Notes: a model not told the origin generated them from the sequence alone. Counted from the stretch's first letter, positions 8,001 through 16,545 are shown. The stretch: DNA of 57,623 nt from Oscillospiraceae bacterium (GCA_017537045.1 JAFYLN010000197.1:1-57623), one strand, 5' to 3'. Numbers and translations are program-made.

Positions 8001-11000
8001 CCTGAATCAGGCTTTCGATCTCGCTCGCCATGTGGTCGGGTGTAACCTCAGCAGCATAGGCATTGGCAGCAAATTCGGTAACACGCCTGCCGTCAGAATC
8101 CCTCTTGGGTACTTCCATGGGACGGAGATCCGTCGGTCTGTCTCTTTGGACGTTTCCATCGTAAAGAAGATTGTTATATTCTTCCTTGCCGGAGAAATTC
8201 CGTTCTGCCGCGCCGGTACCCTTGGTGGTTACAGGCCCTTGTCCTCCGGGTGCATCTGCTGGTACCGTGCCAAGGCCGTCTCCATGAAGCTGCGTTTCGC
8301 CGGAGCTTCCTTCTGTGCCGCTTCCGCCCAGCTCTGTTGCCAGTTCGCCGGGTTGGTACTGCCGGTACTGGGAGAAGTCGGACTTGTCGGGGATTCGACC
8401 CTTGCCGTCTCGCTGCTGGTCGTAGGCTTTAACTGCTTCATCATATAAACCCTCCTGTGTCTGCTGATACCCGGTGTCGAACATACTGACCTCCGTTGCC
8501 GTCTCAGCAGCCATATTCATATTCACATCAACCAGAATGTCGATGAAATCACGGATTTGCTTACCGCTTCGGTTGTTGGATTCCAGGAACAGAGCCAGAT
8601 TCACGGTAAGGCCGTCGTACTGTGCCTCGGGGCCGTTTTCGCCCATGGTGAGCTGACCGGCGGCATCGGAAACACTCTGCTTACCGCCCTTGGCATCCAG
8701 ATAGAGGTTGACCGCATTGGTAACAGCACTTTGCAGGCCAAAGTCCTGCACTTCACCCCTTGCAATCTCGGTCTGAAGCTGTGCAATCTTGCCAGCGGTA
8801 CCGACCATGGCATTGGTGATGTTCTTGGCATTGTTGTCGGTGCTCTCTGCCAGACGTTCCAGCAAGGCCGTATCATTATAGGCATAGTGGAACAGGGCGT
8901 ATTGCATCCGGCGGACACCGGCCTGCGATACCTGGGAGTTGCCCTGCATAACGGTGTCCTGTTCGCCAGCCGGGACAACCTCCGTTGTAAAGTGCTGAAT
9001 AAAATCACGGTTCTGCGCCGTGTTCAGATCTCCGTCCTCGCCGACAGAAAGATACTGGATAATGTCGCCCATCTTGGAGGCATCGATCTTGGCGGTCTCG
9101 GTGGGAGAATTGGTCTTAACACCGGTCTCGTTCAGAGCCGTTGCAAGTCCTGTATAATTATCCACCCCGTTCGTGATTCTGACGAGGACAGGATTTGCAG
9201 GCAGAGTAGCCGGATCAATACCCAGCTCCGCCGCCTTTTCCGTAATAAACTGCTGGTATGCGCCGCCGTTGCCGGAGTTGTAGGCCATTCCGATTGCATT
9301 GACACGGGCATTTCCACCGACAACAACACCGTCGCCCCGGATAATAGGCGCACCGTTTTCGGCGGTGGCACTCTCAGCCAGCAGCGCGGGGTTGAGGTTC
9401 TGCGCCATCTTGTTGATCTGGATCTGGCTTGCGGTTCTGGTTCTGTCTCTGGGCTGCAGCTCTGCCGGGTATGCGCTGTTGACGTTGCCGAACTGGTCGT
9501 TGGAGGTAATCAGAGATTCCGCTGGGACGACTGCATACTGGAACGGTACCGCCTGGTTGTCGGAAGTGTAGGTAACGCCGGCATTGCCGACGGACGCACC
9601 CAGCTCCGGGGAGATGGTATTATCATACCCTGCGGCCGGGGCTGTGTCAACGGCTGCTTGCTGAACAGGTTGAACACCCATTGTCTCAGCCAGAGCCGCT
9701 TCAAGCTGCTGCATCTCCGGGGTGGCAGGCTGTACCTCCTGTTGAGGCTCCACCTGGGGCAGCTCTGCGGCTACCGCCTCCATGATCTGCTGTCCTTCAT
9801 CCACCGCAGGAGCCGCAGGGACGGCCTCTACCGGGACTTCCTGCGTAGCCTCCGCAGTTACCTCCGGGGTTGTGTTTGCGGTCAGATTGCCGACGAGTGC
9901 CGCACCGCCGCCGGAAACACCGCCAGCGAAGCCGGACACAGCCGCCGTCTGTAATACCTGGTTCCATACATCGTTGTCGGCCTGTTGTTTGGCTTCCTCG
10001 TAGCTGGCACCGTTGGCAACCAGCTCGCCAATCGTCTGATTGTAGGAGGATTTTTCCCTGAGAATCGCCGCCTCCGCCACCATGGAGCCGAACAAACTCA
10101 GCTCCTCGGTGGTGATTTCGATTCCGGCTTGCTTGAAAGCCTGCGCCAGCACCGTTGCATCACCGGCCTTTGCCACCTTAAACACTTCGTCCATGGGGAT
10201 CTTTTCGGTGATGTACTCCATGCCAGCCTTTGCGATACCCAGCGTGACGGCCTGTTGGGGAGATGCGCCCTGTTTGGTGGCCTCACTCATGGTTTGAGAA
10301 AAAGATCCGGTAGCCGCCAGAGCTGCACCACCGGCAGGGCCAAGGGCCAGACTACGGCTGATGGAGTCCGCAAGGGTCATAATACCCTGATAGCCGACAG
10401 AGAGGAACTTCCGGCCTGCACCGCCGTCCTCGCCCTCAATGTTCTGTGCCGTAGCCTCCCGAACCGTTCCGGCATACAGGTTGAGCGTATCGCCGGGGGT
10501 GTAGGCTTCCAGCGCATTGTAGCGCCCGGTTCTGTTAAATGCTTCATTTACGCGGCCCAGCGTACCCAGAACACCGCCGATGCCATTAGCACCGACGGAC
10601 AGGATATTGTGACCCACCGCACCGGGAACGGTACCGACTGCGGCGGTGGTGTCCTCCACGATTTTCTGTGCATCCTGTTCATGCAGAACACGGCTGTAAC
10701 TTTCTGCCAGATCCTCCAGCCGTTCTTCTCCGTACTTCTCCATAAGCGCGGAGTAAGGCTTGGCGGTTTTGTAGGTCTGGAAAATATACCGCAGCGGATT
10801 GGAGACCGTCAGAGGATCATCCCGGACATCACGACCGCGGACATACTCCTCCAGAGCCGCACGATCCTCGTCACTCCAACTCTCGATCTCTTTCATATCC
10901 GCATCCCGGGCACGCTGATCTTCTTCTGCCTCCATCTGCTGCCTGTAATGCTCCACCATGGCATTGAGTTCCCGTTCCTTGGAATCGGTGGGGATCTGCT

Positions 11001-11319
11001 GACCGGCACCAATCAGAGCATCAGAAGCAGATACACCGGGAGTAGAAAAAACGCGCTGCATCGCTTGATCCAGAGCGGTTTTATTCGCCTCACCAAGCCT
11101 CTGCTTGTGTTCATCAGATGCAACGTAGTCGTCATAGGCTTTCTTGGCATCATCGTGTTTTTGCTGGGTGGTTCTGGTGTCCACAGCCTCCTGTTGGGCA
11201 GGGGCGGCATCCTGCGCGGGTTGCGTCGCCGCTTGCGCAGCGCGTTCCGCCTCAATTCTTTTTTGTTTTTCAATTCTTTTTTTCAGAAAACTGCTAATTT
11301 CTGCCATGTCACACACCAT
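5095..11319 (-). CDS. Giant polyvalent internal virion protein (ejection protein) with ParB-like domain
   Basis: The protein has 2074 residues. The N-terminus (1-200) is charged, with coiled coils. Glycine/alanine-rich membrane-like segments lie near 230-260 and 460-480. Around 580-930 is a DdrB/ParB-like domain (QPRDRTRTASQIQINKMAQ at about 620; GGNARVNAIGMAYN at about 665), typical of phage polyvalent proteins injected with DNA. A second conserved block around 1300-1510 (KEAQKATFNDSNEFSDWV, PFLRTPANVVVRAMEYNPL) matches large-polyvalent-protein-associated domains, followed by hydrophobic segments (1530-1595) and a helical C-terminus. It is the largest gene in the window. It likely enters the host with phage DNA to build a conduit and protect or process the DNA. 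Confidence 0.75.
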   Translation of the reverse strand: MVCDMAEISSFLKKRIEKQKRIEAERAAQAATQPAQDAAPAQQEAVDTRTTQQKHDDAKKAYDDYVASDEHKQRLGEANKTALDQAMQRVFSTPGVSASDALIGAGQQIPTDSKERELNAMVEHYRQQMEAEEDQRARDADMKEIESWSDEDRAALEEYVRGRDVRDDPLTVSNPLRYIFQTYKTAKPYSALMEKYGEERLEDLAESYSRVLHEQDAQKIVEDTTAAVGTVPGAVGHNILSVGANGIGGVLGTLGRVNEAFNRTGRYNALEAYTPGDTLNLYAGTVREATAQNIEGEDGGAGRKFLSVGYQGIMTLADSISRSLALGPAGGAALAATGSFSQTMSEATKQGASPQQAVTLGIAKAGMEYITEKIPMDEVFKVAKAGDATVLAQAFKQAGIEITTEELSLFGSMVAEAAILREKSSYNQTIGELVANGASYEEAKQQADNDVWNQVLQTAAVSGFAGGVSGGGAALVGNLTANTTPEVTAEATQEVPVEAVPAAPAVDEGQQIMEAVAAELPQVEPQQEVQPATPEMQQLEAALAETMGVQPVQQAAVDTAPAAGYDNTISPELGASVGNAGVTYTSDNQAVPFQYAVVPAESLITSNDQFGNVNSAYPAELQPRDRTRTASQIQINKMAQNLNPALLAESATAENGAPIIRGDGVVVGGNARVNAIGMAYNSGNGGAYQQFITEKAAELGIDPATLPANPVLVRITNGVDNYTGLATALNETGVKTNSPTETAKIDASKMGDIIQYLSVGEDGDLNTAQNRDFIQHFTTEVVPAGEQDTVMQGNSQVSQAGVRRMQYALFHYAYNDTALLERLAESTDNNAKNITNAMVGTAGKIAQLQTEIARGEVQDFGLQSAVTNAVNLYLDAKGGKQSVSDAAGQLTMGENGPEAQYDGLTVNLALFLESNNRSGKQIRDFIDILVDVNMNMAAETATEVSMFDTGYQQTQEGLYDEAVKAYDQQRDGKGRIPDKSDFSQYRQYQPGELATELGGSGTEGSSGETQLHGDGLGTVPADAPGGQGPVTTKGTGAAERNFSGKEEYNNLLYDGNVQRDRPTDLRPMEVPKRDSDGRRVTEFAANAYAAEVTPDHMASEIESLIQDKELSFDTRSNQESLHNAAEAIGEAGEEETRLRISRNASEDRIQNGDIEQGLLLYTKYAADPEMQDQASSLLVDLGKLANMSGRNLQMFSLLRRMTPEGRVMTVQKNVARYVQDINKGRSARQQIDSARIIDKDLEQQLRTATTNEERREIENAIYKDVASQIKPTLGEAWDAWRNLAMLGNAKTHGRNFISTGTWKPYAAVKRDISAVLQKVFLKQEQRTASILGTNKKDIDLLAWAKVDAKDQDIQERMGFSGTTGNEARNAIEENRQMLPGFLDKLAKGNRTLMEKEDMIWKRSEYARALAGFMKARGYTADQIHNGEVPNGILEDARQYAIKEAQKATFNDSNEFSDWVTSTFKPKHGRVVDPILNILKKGSVPFLRTPANVVVRAMEYNPLALGKTLLTAKRDIDSGKKSAADVVNDISAGLTGTAAMGIGAMLAAGMVPGVKLHGKVDDEDELREGVQSYSIQIGDKCYGVAWLAPAMIPLFIGANAYNKWTAQADRANDDVDGWDLVESLKDVAVDAIDPILELSTLSNLNNIIDNVAYEEDGGDKLMAFFLNAATSYMFQGLPTIFGQIEQSTEETKSSTYINTDNKTEATVKRALSSASQRIPGLDLYQTEKLNEWGEPVKNEGSPLERAMAAMFSPSSETRVKDDALTKEITRLNRVQTENVSPPSFSKIVSYTDIHGNIHANIRLTEEQYQTMARTQGQTSKRLIVEMLLSDDYKAITDEQKAKAITQAYAYARETAEKATFQDHEGYSANWMNDAAGGEPKDTAAYIMRRITNSDINSAMTSLDSAWDKNHDQAIVDRWMRELDTAYNAYSNMSKDAKSDVREFATGTTAKYLEARDNGVSHEDFLYAERLLTGIEPEAGYANPRSIQKAETIAGASGLSEAEKTVLIKQHVSDSQRENIDELKALGYGIADYVKLYRDHEDYISGNGKKKRTCEKWQQDYGITYDAAEKLYEVFS

Positions 11320-12936
11320 TTACTTTATCGCCATCATGTTTGTTTTATTGGAACCAACAGCGCCGCCAGAATTTTTCTTCTTTGGTTCTTCAACGGAAAC
11401 ATAAGTTATTGTTTTTCTCGCAGGATCAACAACTTCTTTCACTTTATCTTCGAGAATTAGGTTTCCTAGTTCTTCGTAAGTAATGCCTTTCCCTCCCGTT
11501 GCTCCTTCAATTTTTATTTTTTCATCATTGTGGCTGTTCGTAACAGCGTAGTTTTCTCTCATACTGTCTTGAACATAATGCGCATAGGCTTCTCTTGTCG
11601 CATTATCAAAAACACCGTTTTCAGCAAGGTTTTTGCCCTGTGCGTTAAGCATCTTCTGAATTTCTAGAACTCTGTTTGTGTCATAAGTAGTTCCCGCGGT
11701 TCCTCCGTCACCACCACCGCCGCCTCCTCCGCCGGAATAACCACCACCGCCGCCATAGTAAACGGGAGCATAAGCGCCGGTACCCTGTAATCTGTGGATC
11801 TGATCCTGGGATAAGCCGTACAGTTTGCCCAGTACGGAGTAATTGTTCTGCTTCGCCAGCAGATTGCCCACGGTTTTCTGCTCCTCGATAAGTGCCTGTT
11901 CCTCGTCCTCTGCGGCATCGTAAAGCTCCTGGTTCCGCTCCTTGTCGATGTCGCCCTGTGCCTTGGAGATGGTTTCGCCCAGAGCATGGGTGAGGTCGGC
12001 TTTTTTAAGCTCGGTTTCGGCATCCTTGCCCAGTTGCAGCTTACGTAGATCCGTGAGTTTTTCGGTAAGGCCGGTTTCGCGTGCCAGCCGCGCCCGGATG
12101 GAAGCCCCGCTGCCCTGGCCGTAGGCATTCTGAACCTCCTGGTAATTCTTATTTTTCTTCAATGCGTCAACATAGGCATTGGTCAGATTCTTGTCCGTTT
12201 TCCGGACTGCGGCCTCCTGCTGGGCATCCAGCTCGGACATACTCTCCTTGTGGGCAATTTCTGCCTCCTGCTTCTGACTTTCCAGCTTCGCATCGTAGAT
12301 CTTGTTAATATCTTCCTCGTTTTTCAGAACACCGTCCCACGTAGGAGAAGTGGTGTCCGGGGTGACGGCAGCACCCTGGGCGATGGCATTGCTGATGGAC
12401 ATATCGCCCTTGCCAGCCATGAGGGAAGCCGCGGACTCCCGCAGGCTCCGCAGTTGTTCTTCCTCGGCCTTGGCAGCATCATAAAGAGCCTGCGCCCGAA
12501 CCATGTCATTGTCGGCCTGCGCCTGCTTGATCTGAGCCTCGTATTTCTCGGCCAGCAATTTCCGCTGCCGTTCATACTCCTGTTCTGCCACGGCCTGCTG
12601 ATTATTCAGCGCGGAAACATTCTTCTGCTGCTGGTTGCCAATGGTAAGCCGTGCCTGCGCACCGGCTCCGCCGTTACCCAGACCAGGGGTAGAAATAGAG
12701 GGGGTAGACTTCTGAAGGTGGCCGGAGGAACGCTTCCCCTCCACATAGGCACGCTTCACATAGTCGGAGGTCTGCTTCTGGGTGTTCTGCTGCCCGGTGG
12801 TGAGCTGCTTAACGCTGTTGTCGTAGCCTTGCTGCAGGGCTTTTTTCTGAGAGTCCAGAGTGCCGTCGTAGAGCTTGTTAATATAGGCATCTTCATTCAG
12901 AGCCTTGGTTGCAGAGGTATCATAAAGACTTGCCAC
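11320..12936 (-). CDS. Coiled-coil internal virion protein with duplicated N-terminal module
   Basis: The protein has 538 residues. Two similar modules follow each other: INKLYDGTLDSQKKAL near residue 18 matches INKIYDAKLESQKQEA near 208, and LYDAAKAEEEQLRSL near 152 matches LYDAAEDEEQALIEE near 335. A glycine-rich linker (about 393-412) leads to a small domain like PG_binding_1 (QKMLNAQGKNLAENGVFDNA, near 430) and a lysine-rich tail. Its position between connector and giant protein fits a podovirus ejection protein. The last roughly 110 codons are lower in GC than the rest. It is adjacent to the next gene (TAA then ATG). Confidence 0.65.
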   Translation of the reverse strand: MASLYDTSATKALNEDAYINKLYDGTLDSQKKALQQGYDNSVKQLTTGQQNTQKQTSDYVKRAYVEGKRSSGHLQKSTPSISTPGLGNGGAGAQARLTIGNQQQKNVSALNNQQAVAEQEYERQRKLLAEKYEAQIKQAQADNDMVRAQALYDAAKAEEEQLRSLRESAASLMAGKGDMSISNAIAQGAAVTPDTTSPTWDGVLKNEEDINKIYDAKLESQKQEAEIAHKESMSELDAQQEAAVRKTDKNLTNAYVDALKKNKNYQEVQNAYGQGSGASIRARLARETGLTEKLTDLRKLQLGKDAETELKKADLTHALGETISKAQGDIDKERNQELYDAAEDEEQALIEEQKTVGNLLAKQNNYSVLGKLYGLSQDQIHRLQGTGAYAPVYYGGGGGYSGGGGGGGGDGGTAGTTYDTNRVLEIQKMLNAQGKNLAENGVFDNATREAYAHYVQDSMRENYAVTNSHNDEKIKIEGATGGKGITYEELGNLILEDKVKEVVDPARKTITYVSVEEPKKKNSGGAVGSNKTNMMAIK

Positions 12937-12951
12937 GCAAATCCTCCTTTC

Positions 12952-13380
12952 TTAGAACAGCCCGTAGGGGGTGGAAATCGGCTCAAACTCCGCCGGAACC
13001 AGATCCCGGACGGAGGCCAGAGCATTGTTGTACTCGGTCATCATCCGCATGGAAAATTCCGTATCTTCTCCGCTCCGCAGCAGTGAGGCCAGATAGAACG
13101 GAAGCAGGCTCCAGCACAGGGTATCATCCAGAGGAATAATCTGTGTGAAGTCCGGCTCCTTGCGGTTAAGTGCCAGCAGCGGTGCCGGAGTGGGTCGTCC
13201 GCCTGCGGTTCTGTCCGCATTGCTGGAATAGAGATAAAGGGCCGGGAGCGCGGTGTTGAGGATGGAGATCGTGCGGATCTCATACTCCCGGGTATCTGCC
13301 GTCTTGGTGGCACCGGTGGACTCGTTCGCCTCGTCCATCAGGTCAATAGCGGCATCATATACTTGCTGTACTGTGACCAT
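12952..13380 (-). CDS. Head-tail connector-like protein
   Basis: The protein has 142 residues. It is helical (VQQVYDAAIDLMDEANES; TEFSMRMMTEYNNALASVRD), with the layout of gp4/gp6-like connector adaptors of short-tailed phages. It sits directly between the stabilisation protein and the internal proteins, as in P22-like gene order. AAGGAGGAAATT precedes the ATG. The assignment rests mainly on size and context. Confidence 0.5.
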   Translation of the reverse strand: MVTVQQVYDAAIDLMDEANESTGATKTADTREYEIRTISILNTALPALYLYSSNADRTAGGRPTPAPLLALNRKEPDFTQIIPLDDTLCWSLLPFYLASLLRSGEDTEFSMRMMTEYNNALASVRDLVPAEFEPISTPYGLF

Positions 13381-13390
13381 AATTTCCTCC

Positions 13391-15277
13391 TTACTTTGCC
13401 ATGGAACCGAAGCGGATTTTCTGATCGTAGCTCAGCACGGTCGCCGTAGCTCCTTCCGCCTCCACCCGGAATACCAGTTTGTAGTAAACAAACTTCTTTG
13501 CCTTCAGCCGGATTCTGTGAATCTTCGGGGTGTTGTTGGTGTCAAAGGTGAAGTGTTCAAAGTTAAGATTGCTGAAATCGAAAATATTGCTTGTGACAGT
13601 CTTTTCGGTGTATTCACTCCGGCGGTCTGTTTCGGCAGTAACAACCAGCTCGGAATGTGCCTGGGGCAGAATGGAGAGGTAGATTTCGCTGTTGAACTTC
13701 CGCTGGAAGTCAGCTCCGAAATCCATGTAGCCGGATTCCCACAGAGCCTTGATGCTCACAGGTTCGCCGCCGGCAGCAGCCGGGGCATCCTTGGTGGCGC
13801 TGTCGTTGAAACAGAAAACCTCCGTGCCGTTGGCAAAGAACAGATTGCCGCCGAATACAAAGGCATTGGCAATGTCCTTGAAAAGCTCACCCCGGTAGAT
13901 GCACCAAATATCATTTTTCGCCAGATCGTAGCGGTTCACCAGCACCGTTCCCAGATCGTCGTTGAGGAACACATAGTAGGTCTTTTCGAAATCGTTGTCA
14001 CAGGTGACGAATCTGTGAATGTCTGGGGCGTTCCGCAAGGATCTCTGCACCAGATTGGAGACCCGCTGTGCGTACCGCTCGTCCTGGTAGTAGGAGGAAG
14101 TGATCTTCCACTCATAAATTCCGTTCTGGGTAATGGTTCTGGGGTAGTTTCTCACCGTGCGGACTTGTCCTACAACATCGTTGCCGAACTCACGGTTTGC
14201 AGACCGCAGATAGAATCCGGCGGTGGTGCTGCCGTCCTCCGTGGTCACAGGCTCATAGCTGAAGGTGTAGGTACCGTCCCGGGTAAATACCAGAAGTTTG
14301 CTGTAATGACGGACAAGGCCGGTGACGGATGCGCCGGTCATATCTACCTTGGCTTCGTTCAGAACCGGGAAATACATGGGGGTGGCTTCGCCGTTCTGGG
14401 TAACACCGGTGTAGTAACACACATTGCCCTTGCCGCCCACAAAAAGCCGGGTGTCGGTGGAACCGTTGTAGGCTTCCACCAGAGGCATACCGATGATCTT
14501 GAGCCGGGATTTCTCGGTGTCCGGGGCATAGGTGTCGTAGGTGAACTCCACATTGCCCACGCCCTTCTCCGGGGCCTCCTTGAATGTGAAAGTGTGGGTA
14601 CCCATGTCATAGGCTCCTACGTCGGTTGTTTCCCGCTCAATGTTGTCGATGATGATTTTCTCAATGCTTCTTGCTTCCTCCGGCAGGACGTAGGCCACGG
14701 CCTCACCGTCTGCGCTGTAATCAATGCGCCGGAGGCTGGAAAGCATATTGATCTCCTCGATGGTGGTACCGCCGCCGGAGGGGGATGCACCGGCGATCAC
14801 CAACGGCACATACGGCTCCTCGGCAACAAAGCCGCCGTCCCGGTAGGTGACGGTATTAACCTTGCTCATAACCCAGAGCTTGCCGCCAAAGGCAAAGATC
14901 TTCACCATGGGTTCCTCTGCGCCGGTCAGTCCCAAGGCGCCGTCCTGTCGGTAGCTGGTCGTGTAACCGCCGGTTTCGTCGCGGATATAGAGCCAGATCC
15001 GGTCGGTGCCGTCGGCAAAATCCACCACCAGTAAATGCTCCTCGGTGCTGTTCTCGCTGATGTAACCGGCCCAGCTCGCCAGAATGGGGGCGGGGTCTCG
15101 TTCCTCGGCAAAGTCCATCCGCTGCACACCCGGCCGCATTTTCAGATTGAAGCCGTCGGTAATGAGGAAATTAACCATTTCCGATGCTTCGCCCATTTTC
15201 AGCTCCGTAAAACCGTCCGCTGCTTCGTTGATGCCGAGAAACTTGTCAACGGTAAACATTTTACTCCCGGATTTCAT
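13391..15277 (-). CDS. Phage stabilisation / tail-hub protein (P22 gp10-like)
   Basis: The protein has 628 residues, rich in beta strands with repeated short motifs (GGKLWVMSK, GGKGNVCYY, GGNLFFANG) like blades of a propeller. The opening FLGINEAADGFTELKMGEAS is typical of podovirus tail stabilisation proteins, which plug the portal and bind the tail spikes. Start 15277 is chosen because GGAGG lies 6 bp upstream; it overlaps the end of rusA by 17 bp. No portal or capsid gene lies beside it. Confidence 0.65.
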   Translation of the reverse strand: MKSGSKMFTVDKFLGINEAADGFTELKMGEASEMVNFLITDGFNLKMRPGVQRMDFAEERDPAPILASWAGYISENSTEEHLLVVDFADGTDRIWLYIRDETGGYTTSYRQDGALGLTGAEEPMVKIFAFGGKLWVMSKVNTVTYRDGGFVAEEPYVPLVIAGASPSGGGTTIEEINMLSSLRRIDYSADGEAVAYVLPEEARSIEKIIIDNIERETTDVGAYDMGTHTFTFKEAPEKGVGNVEFTYDTYAPDTEKSRLKIIGMPLVEAYNGSTDTRLFVGGKGNVCYYTGVTQNGEATPMYFPVLNEAKVDMTGASVTGLVRHYSKLLVFTRDGTYTFSYEPVTTEDGSTTAGFYLRSANREFGNDVVGQVRTVRNYPRTITQNGIYEWKITSSYYQDERYAQRVSNLVQRSLRNAPDIHRFVTCDNDFEKTYYVFLNDDLGTVLVNRYDLAKNDIWCIYRGELFKDIANAFVFGGNLFFANGTEVFCFNDSATKDAPAAAGGEPVSIKALWESGYMDFGADFQRKFNSEIYLSILPQAHSELVVTAETDRRSEYTEKTVTSNIFDFSNLNFEHFTFDTNNTPKIHRIRLKAKKFVYYKLVFRVEAEGATATVLSYDQKIRFGSMAK

Positions 15278-15695
15278 GGTCGTCCTCCTCGCTGTAAGAA
15301 TAGATGTAGATCTCCGCCCGGGGATTCTCTTTGTCGTAGAGAACGCGGCTCCTGTCCCGGCTGCGGATCGTCTTTCGGTCGTCGTCCTTCAGAATACCGT
15401 TGGAAACCAGAATGTCGTCCAATGCTTCGTAAAGGTTCAGATCGTCCTTGCGGTGCCAGGTTGCGGTATACAGCTTGTACACCAGCCATACCGGCCCCTC
15501 AATGGGTTTAGGCGGCTTGGGGTGGAGGTACTGCACCGCCTTAAATGCGTAATCCGTTGTGGATTTTCCGTTGCGAATAAACTGCTTGGCATACTTGCCG
15601 CATACTTGGCAGCGCTTACCGCACCCGGAGATGCGGTGTGCGTTCTTCTTGCTTCGGGGATCAAGAGGGATTAAATATTGGGCAATCAGTTCCAT
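15261..15695 (-). CDS. rusA: RusA-like Holliday-junction resolvase
   Basis: The protein has 144 residues. The pattern PLDPRSKKNAHRISG near the start, KPIEGPVWLVYKLY in the middle and DLNLYEALDDILVSNGILKD with DDRKTI near residues 95-115 is the RusA signature, including the aspartates that bind metal. It resolves branched DNA during phage recombination and packaging. AGGAGGGCGTG precedes the ATG. It lies downstream of a terminator, so it begins a separately expressed, late-type operon with the virion genes. Confidence 0.85.
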   Translation of the reverse strand: MELIAQYLIPLDPRSKKNAHRISGCGKRCQVCGKYAKQFIRNGKSTTDYAFKAVQYLHPKPPKPIEGPVWLVYKLYTATWHRKDDLNLYEALDDILVSNGILKDDDRKTIRSRDRSRVLYDKENPRAEIYIYSYSEEDDHEIRE

Positions 15696-15714
15696 TCACG
15701 CCCTCCTTTCTATG

Positions 15715-15760
15715 CAAAAAGAGCCAGAGCAGCCCCCGGAAAAGGGTCTGTTCTGGCTCT
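15715..15760 (-). terminator. Terminator between early operon and rusA/virion operon
   Basis: A 13-bp stem with one G-T pair (15720-15732 with 15748-15760) has an inner CCC/GGG loop stem. Read leftward it is followed by five T residues. It lies between the small cysteine gene and rusA, so early transcripts should end here unless anti-terminated. Confidence 0.75.
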
Positions 15761-15792
15761 AAGCTCTAAAAATATTTATAGTAACTTTATTC

Positions 15793-15811
15793 TATCCCAC
15801 ATATCGGGATA
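15793..15811. promoter_or_regulatory. Palindrome upstream of the rusA/virion operon
   Basis: TATCCC and GGGATA flank a 7-bp centre, between the last early gene and the terminator before rusA. AT-rich sequence follows to the left. This is where an activator or repressor of the virion operon could bind. No consensus promoter is evident, which would fit an activator-dependent late promoter; this is inference. Confidence 0.4.
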
Positions 15812-15814
15812 AAT

Positions 15815-15994
15815 CTAGGTGTTTTTCTGCTTTTTCTTCTGGTTTTTGGACTTGCTTTCACTTCGGACAATACACTCTTTGCCCGTCGGACACGGCCTGC
15901 GCTTTCCTGTAATCAGAAAATAATTACAGCAGGCAGAAAACCGGTTATACCCTCCGAAATGATCGCAGCCCTCGCAGGGATGTTTTTCAGCCAC
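15815..15994 (-). CDS. Small cysteine-rich (zinc-binding-like) protein
   Basis: The protein has 59 residues with a GTG start at 15994 and AGGAGGT 8 bp upstream. It contains CEGCDHFGGY, then CC and two further cysteines (CPTGKEC), followed by a lysine-rich tail. Such small zinc-finger proteins are frequent in Clostridia phage early operons. The function is unknown. Confidence 0.6.
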   Translation of the reverse strand: MAEKHPCEGCDHFGGYNRFSACCNYFLITGKRRPCPTGKECIVRSESKSKNQKKKQKNT

Positions 15995-16011
15995 AGCGCA
16001 GACCTCCTCTC

Positions 16012-16545
16012 TTAATCAAACGGCAACTGAGCATCATCGTCGTCAATAACGGCGAAATCACCGCCATACTGAGGGGGAGAGTAACTACCGCCGCCGTAGC
16101 CGTTGTCGTAACCCCCAGCAAAGCCGCCGTAGTCGGTACCGTTATTGCCGTAGCTGTTTCCGTTGTTGCCATAGGCATTTCTGTTATTGGAATAGCCGGA
16201 ATTGTTATTGGAGCTGTTGTCGGATTCGCTCTTGGTGCTGCCATAGTAGCAGTTATCCGCAACGACCTCCGCAGACTTGCGCTTGTTGCCGTCCTTGTCG
16301 TTCCAGTTGCGGATCTGGAGCCGACCTTTCACGACGATCATACTGCCTTTTCTAAAATACTTGGAAACAAATTCACCGGTCTGCCGCCATGCGACACAGT
16401 CGATGAAATCCGTCTCTTTCTTGCCGTCCTGGGCAAAATCCCGGTCAACGGCAACGGTGAAACTGGCAACAGCAATGCCGCTGCCAGTCCTCCGCAATTC
16501 CGGGTCGCGGGTCAGACGACCCATAATAGTGATACAATTAAGCAA
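16012..16545 (-). CDS. ssb: Single-stranded DNA-binding protein
   Basis: The protein has 177 residues. The OB-fold occupies residues 1-105 (MLNCITIMGRLTRDPELR; FIDCVAWRQTGEFVSKYFRK; GSMIVVKGRLQIRNW). A flexible Asn/Gly/Tyr-rich linker follows, and the acidic tip DDDDAQLPFD matches the conserved DDDxPF tail that binds partner proteins. It coats single strands in phage replication and recombination, working with the annealing protein at 23554. Confidence 0.95.
   Translation of the reverse strand: MLNCITIMGRLTRDPELRRTGSGIAVASFTVAVDRDFAQDGKKETDFIDCVAWRQTGEFVSKYFRKGSMIVVKGRLQIRNWNDKDGNKRKSAEVVADNCYYGSTKSESDNSSNNNSGYSNNRNAYGNNGNSYGNNGTDYGGFAGGYDNGYGGGSYSPPQYGGDFAVIDDDDAQLPFD

Noticed and set aside
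9985..11460. Long plus-strand open frame (491 codons) opposite the giant virion gene
   Set aside because: It is a shadow of the high-GC minus-strand gene: composition is rich in Arg, Gly, Cys and His without domain logic, and no ribosome site or promoter supports it.
13253..15034. 593-codon plus-strand frame opposite the stabilisation protein gene
   Set aside because: Mirror frame of a recognisable virion protein; no start signal and no recognisable domain.
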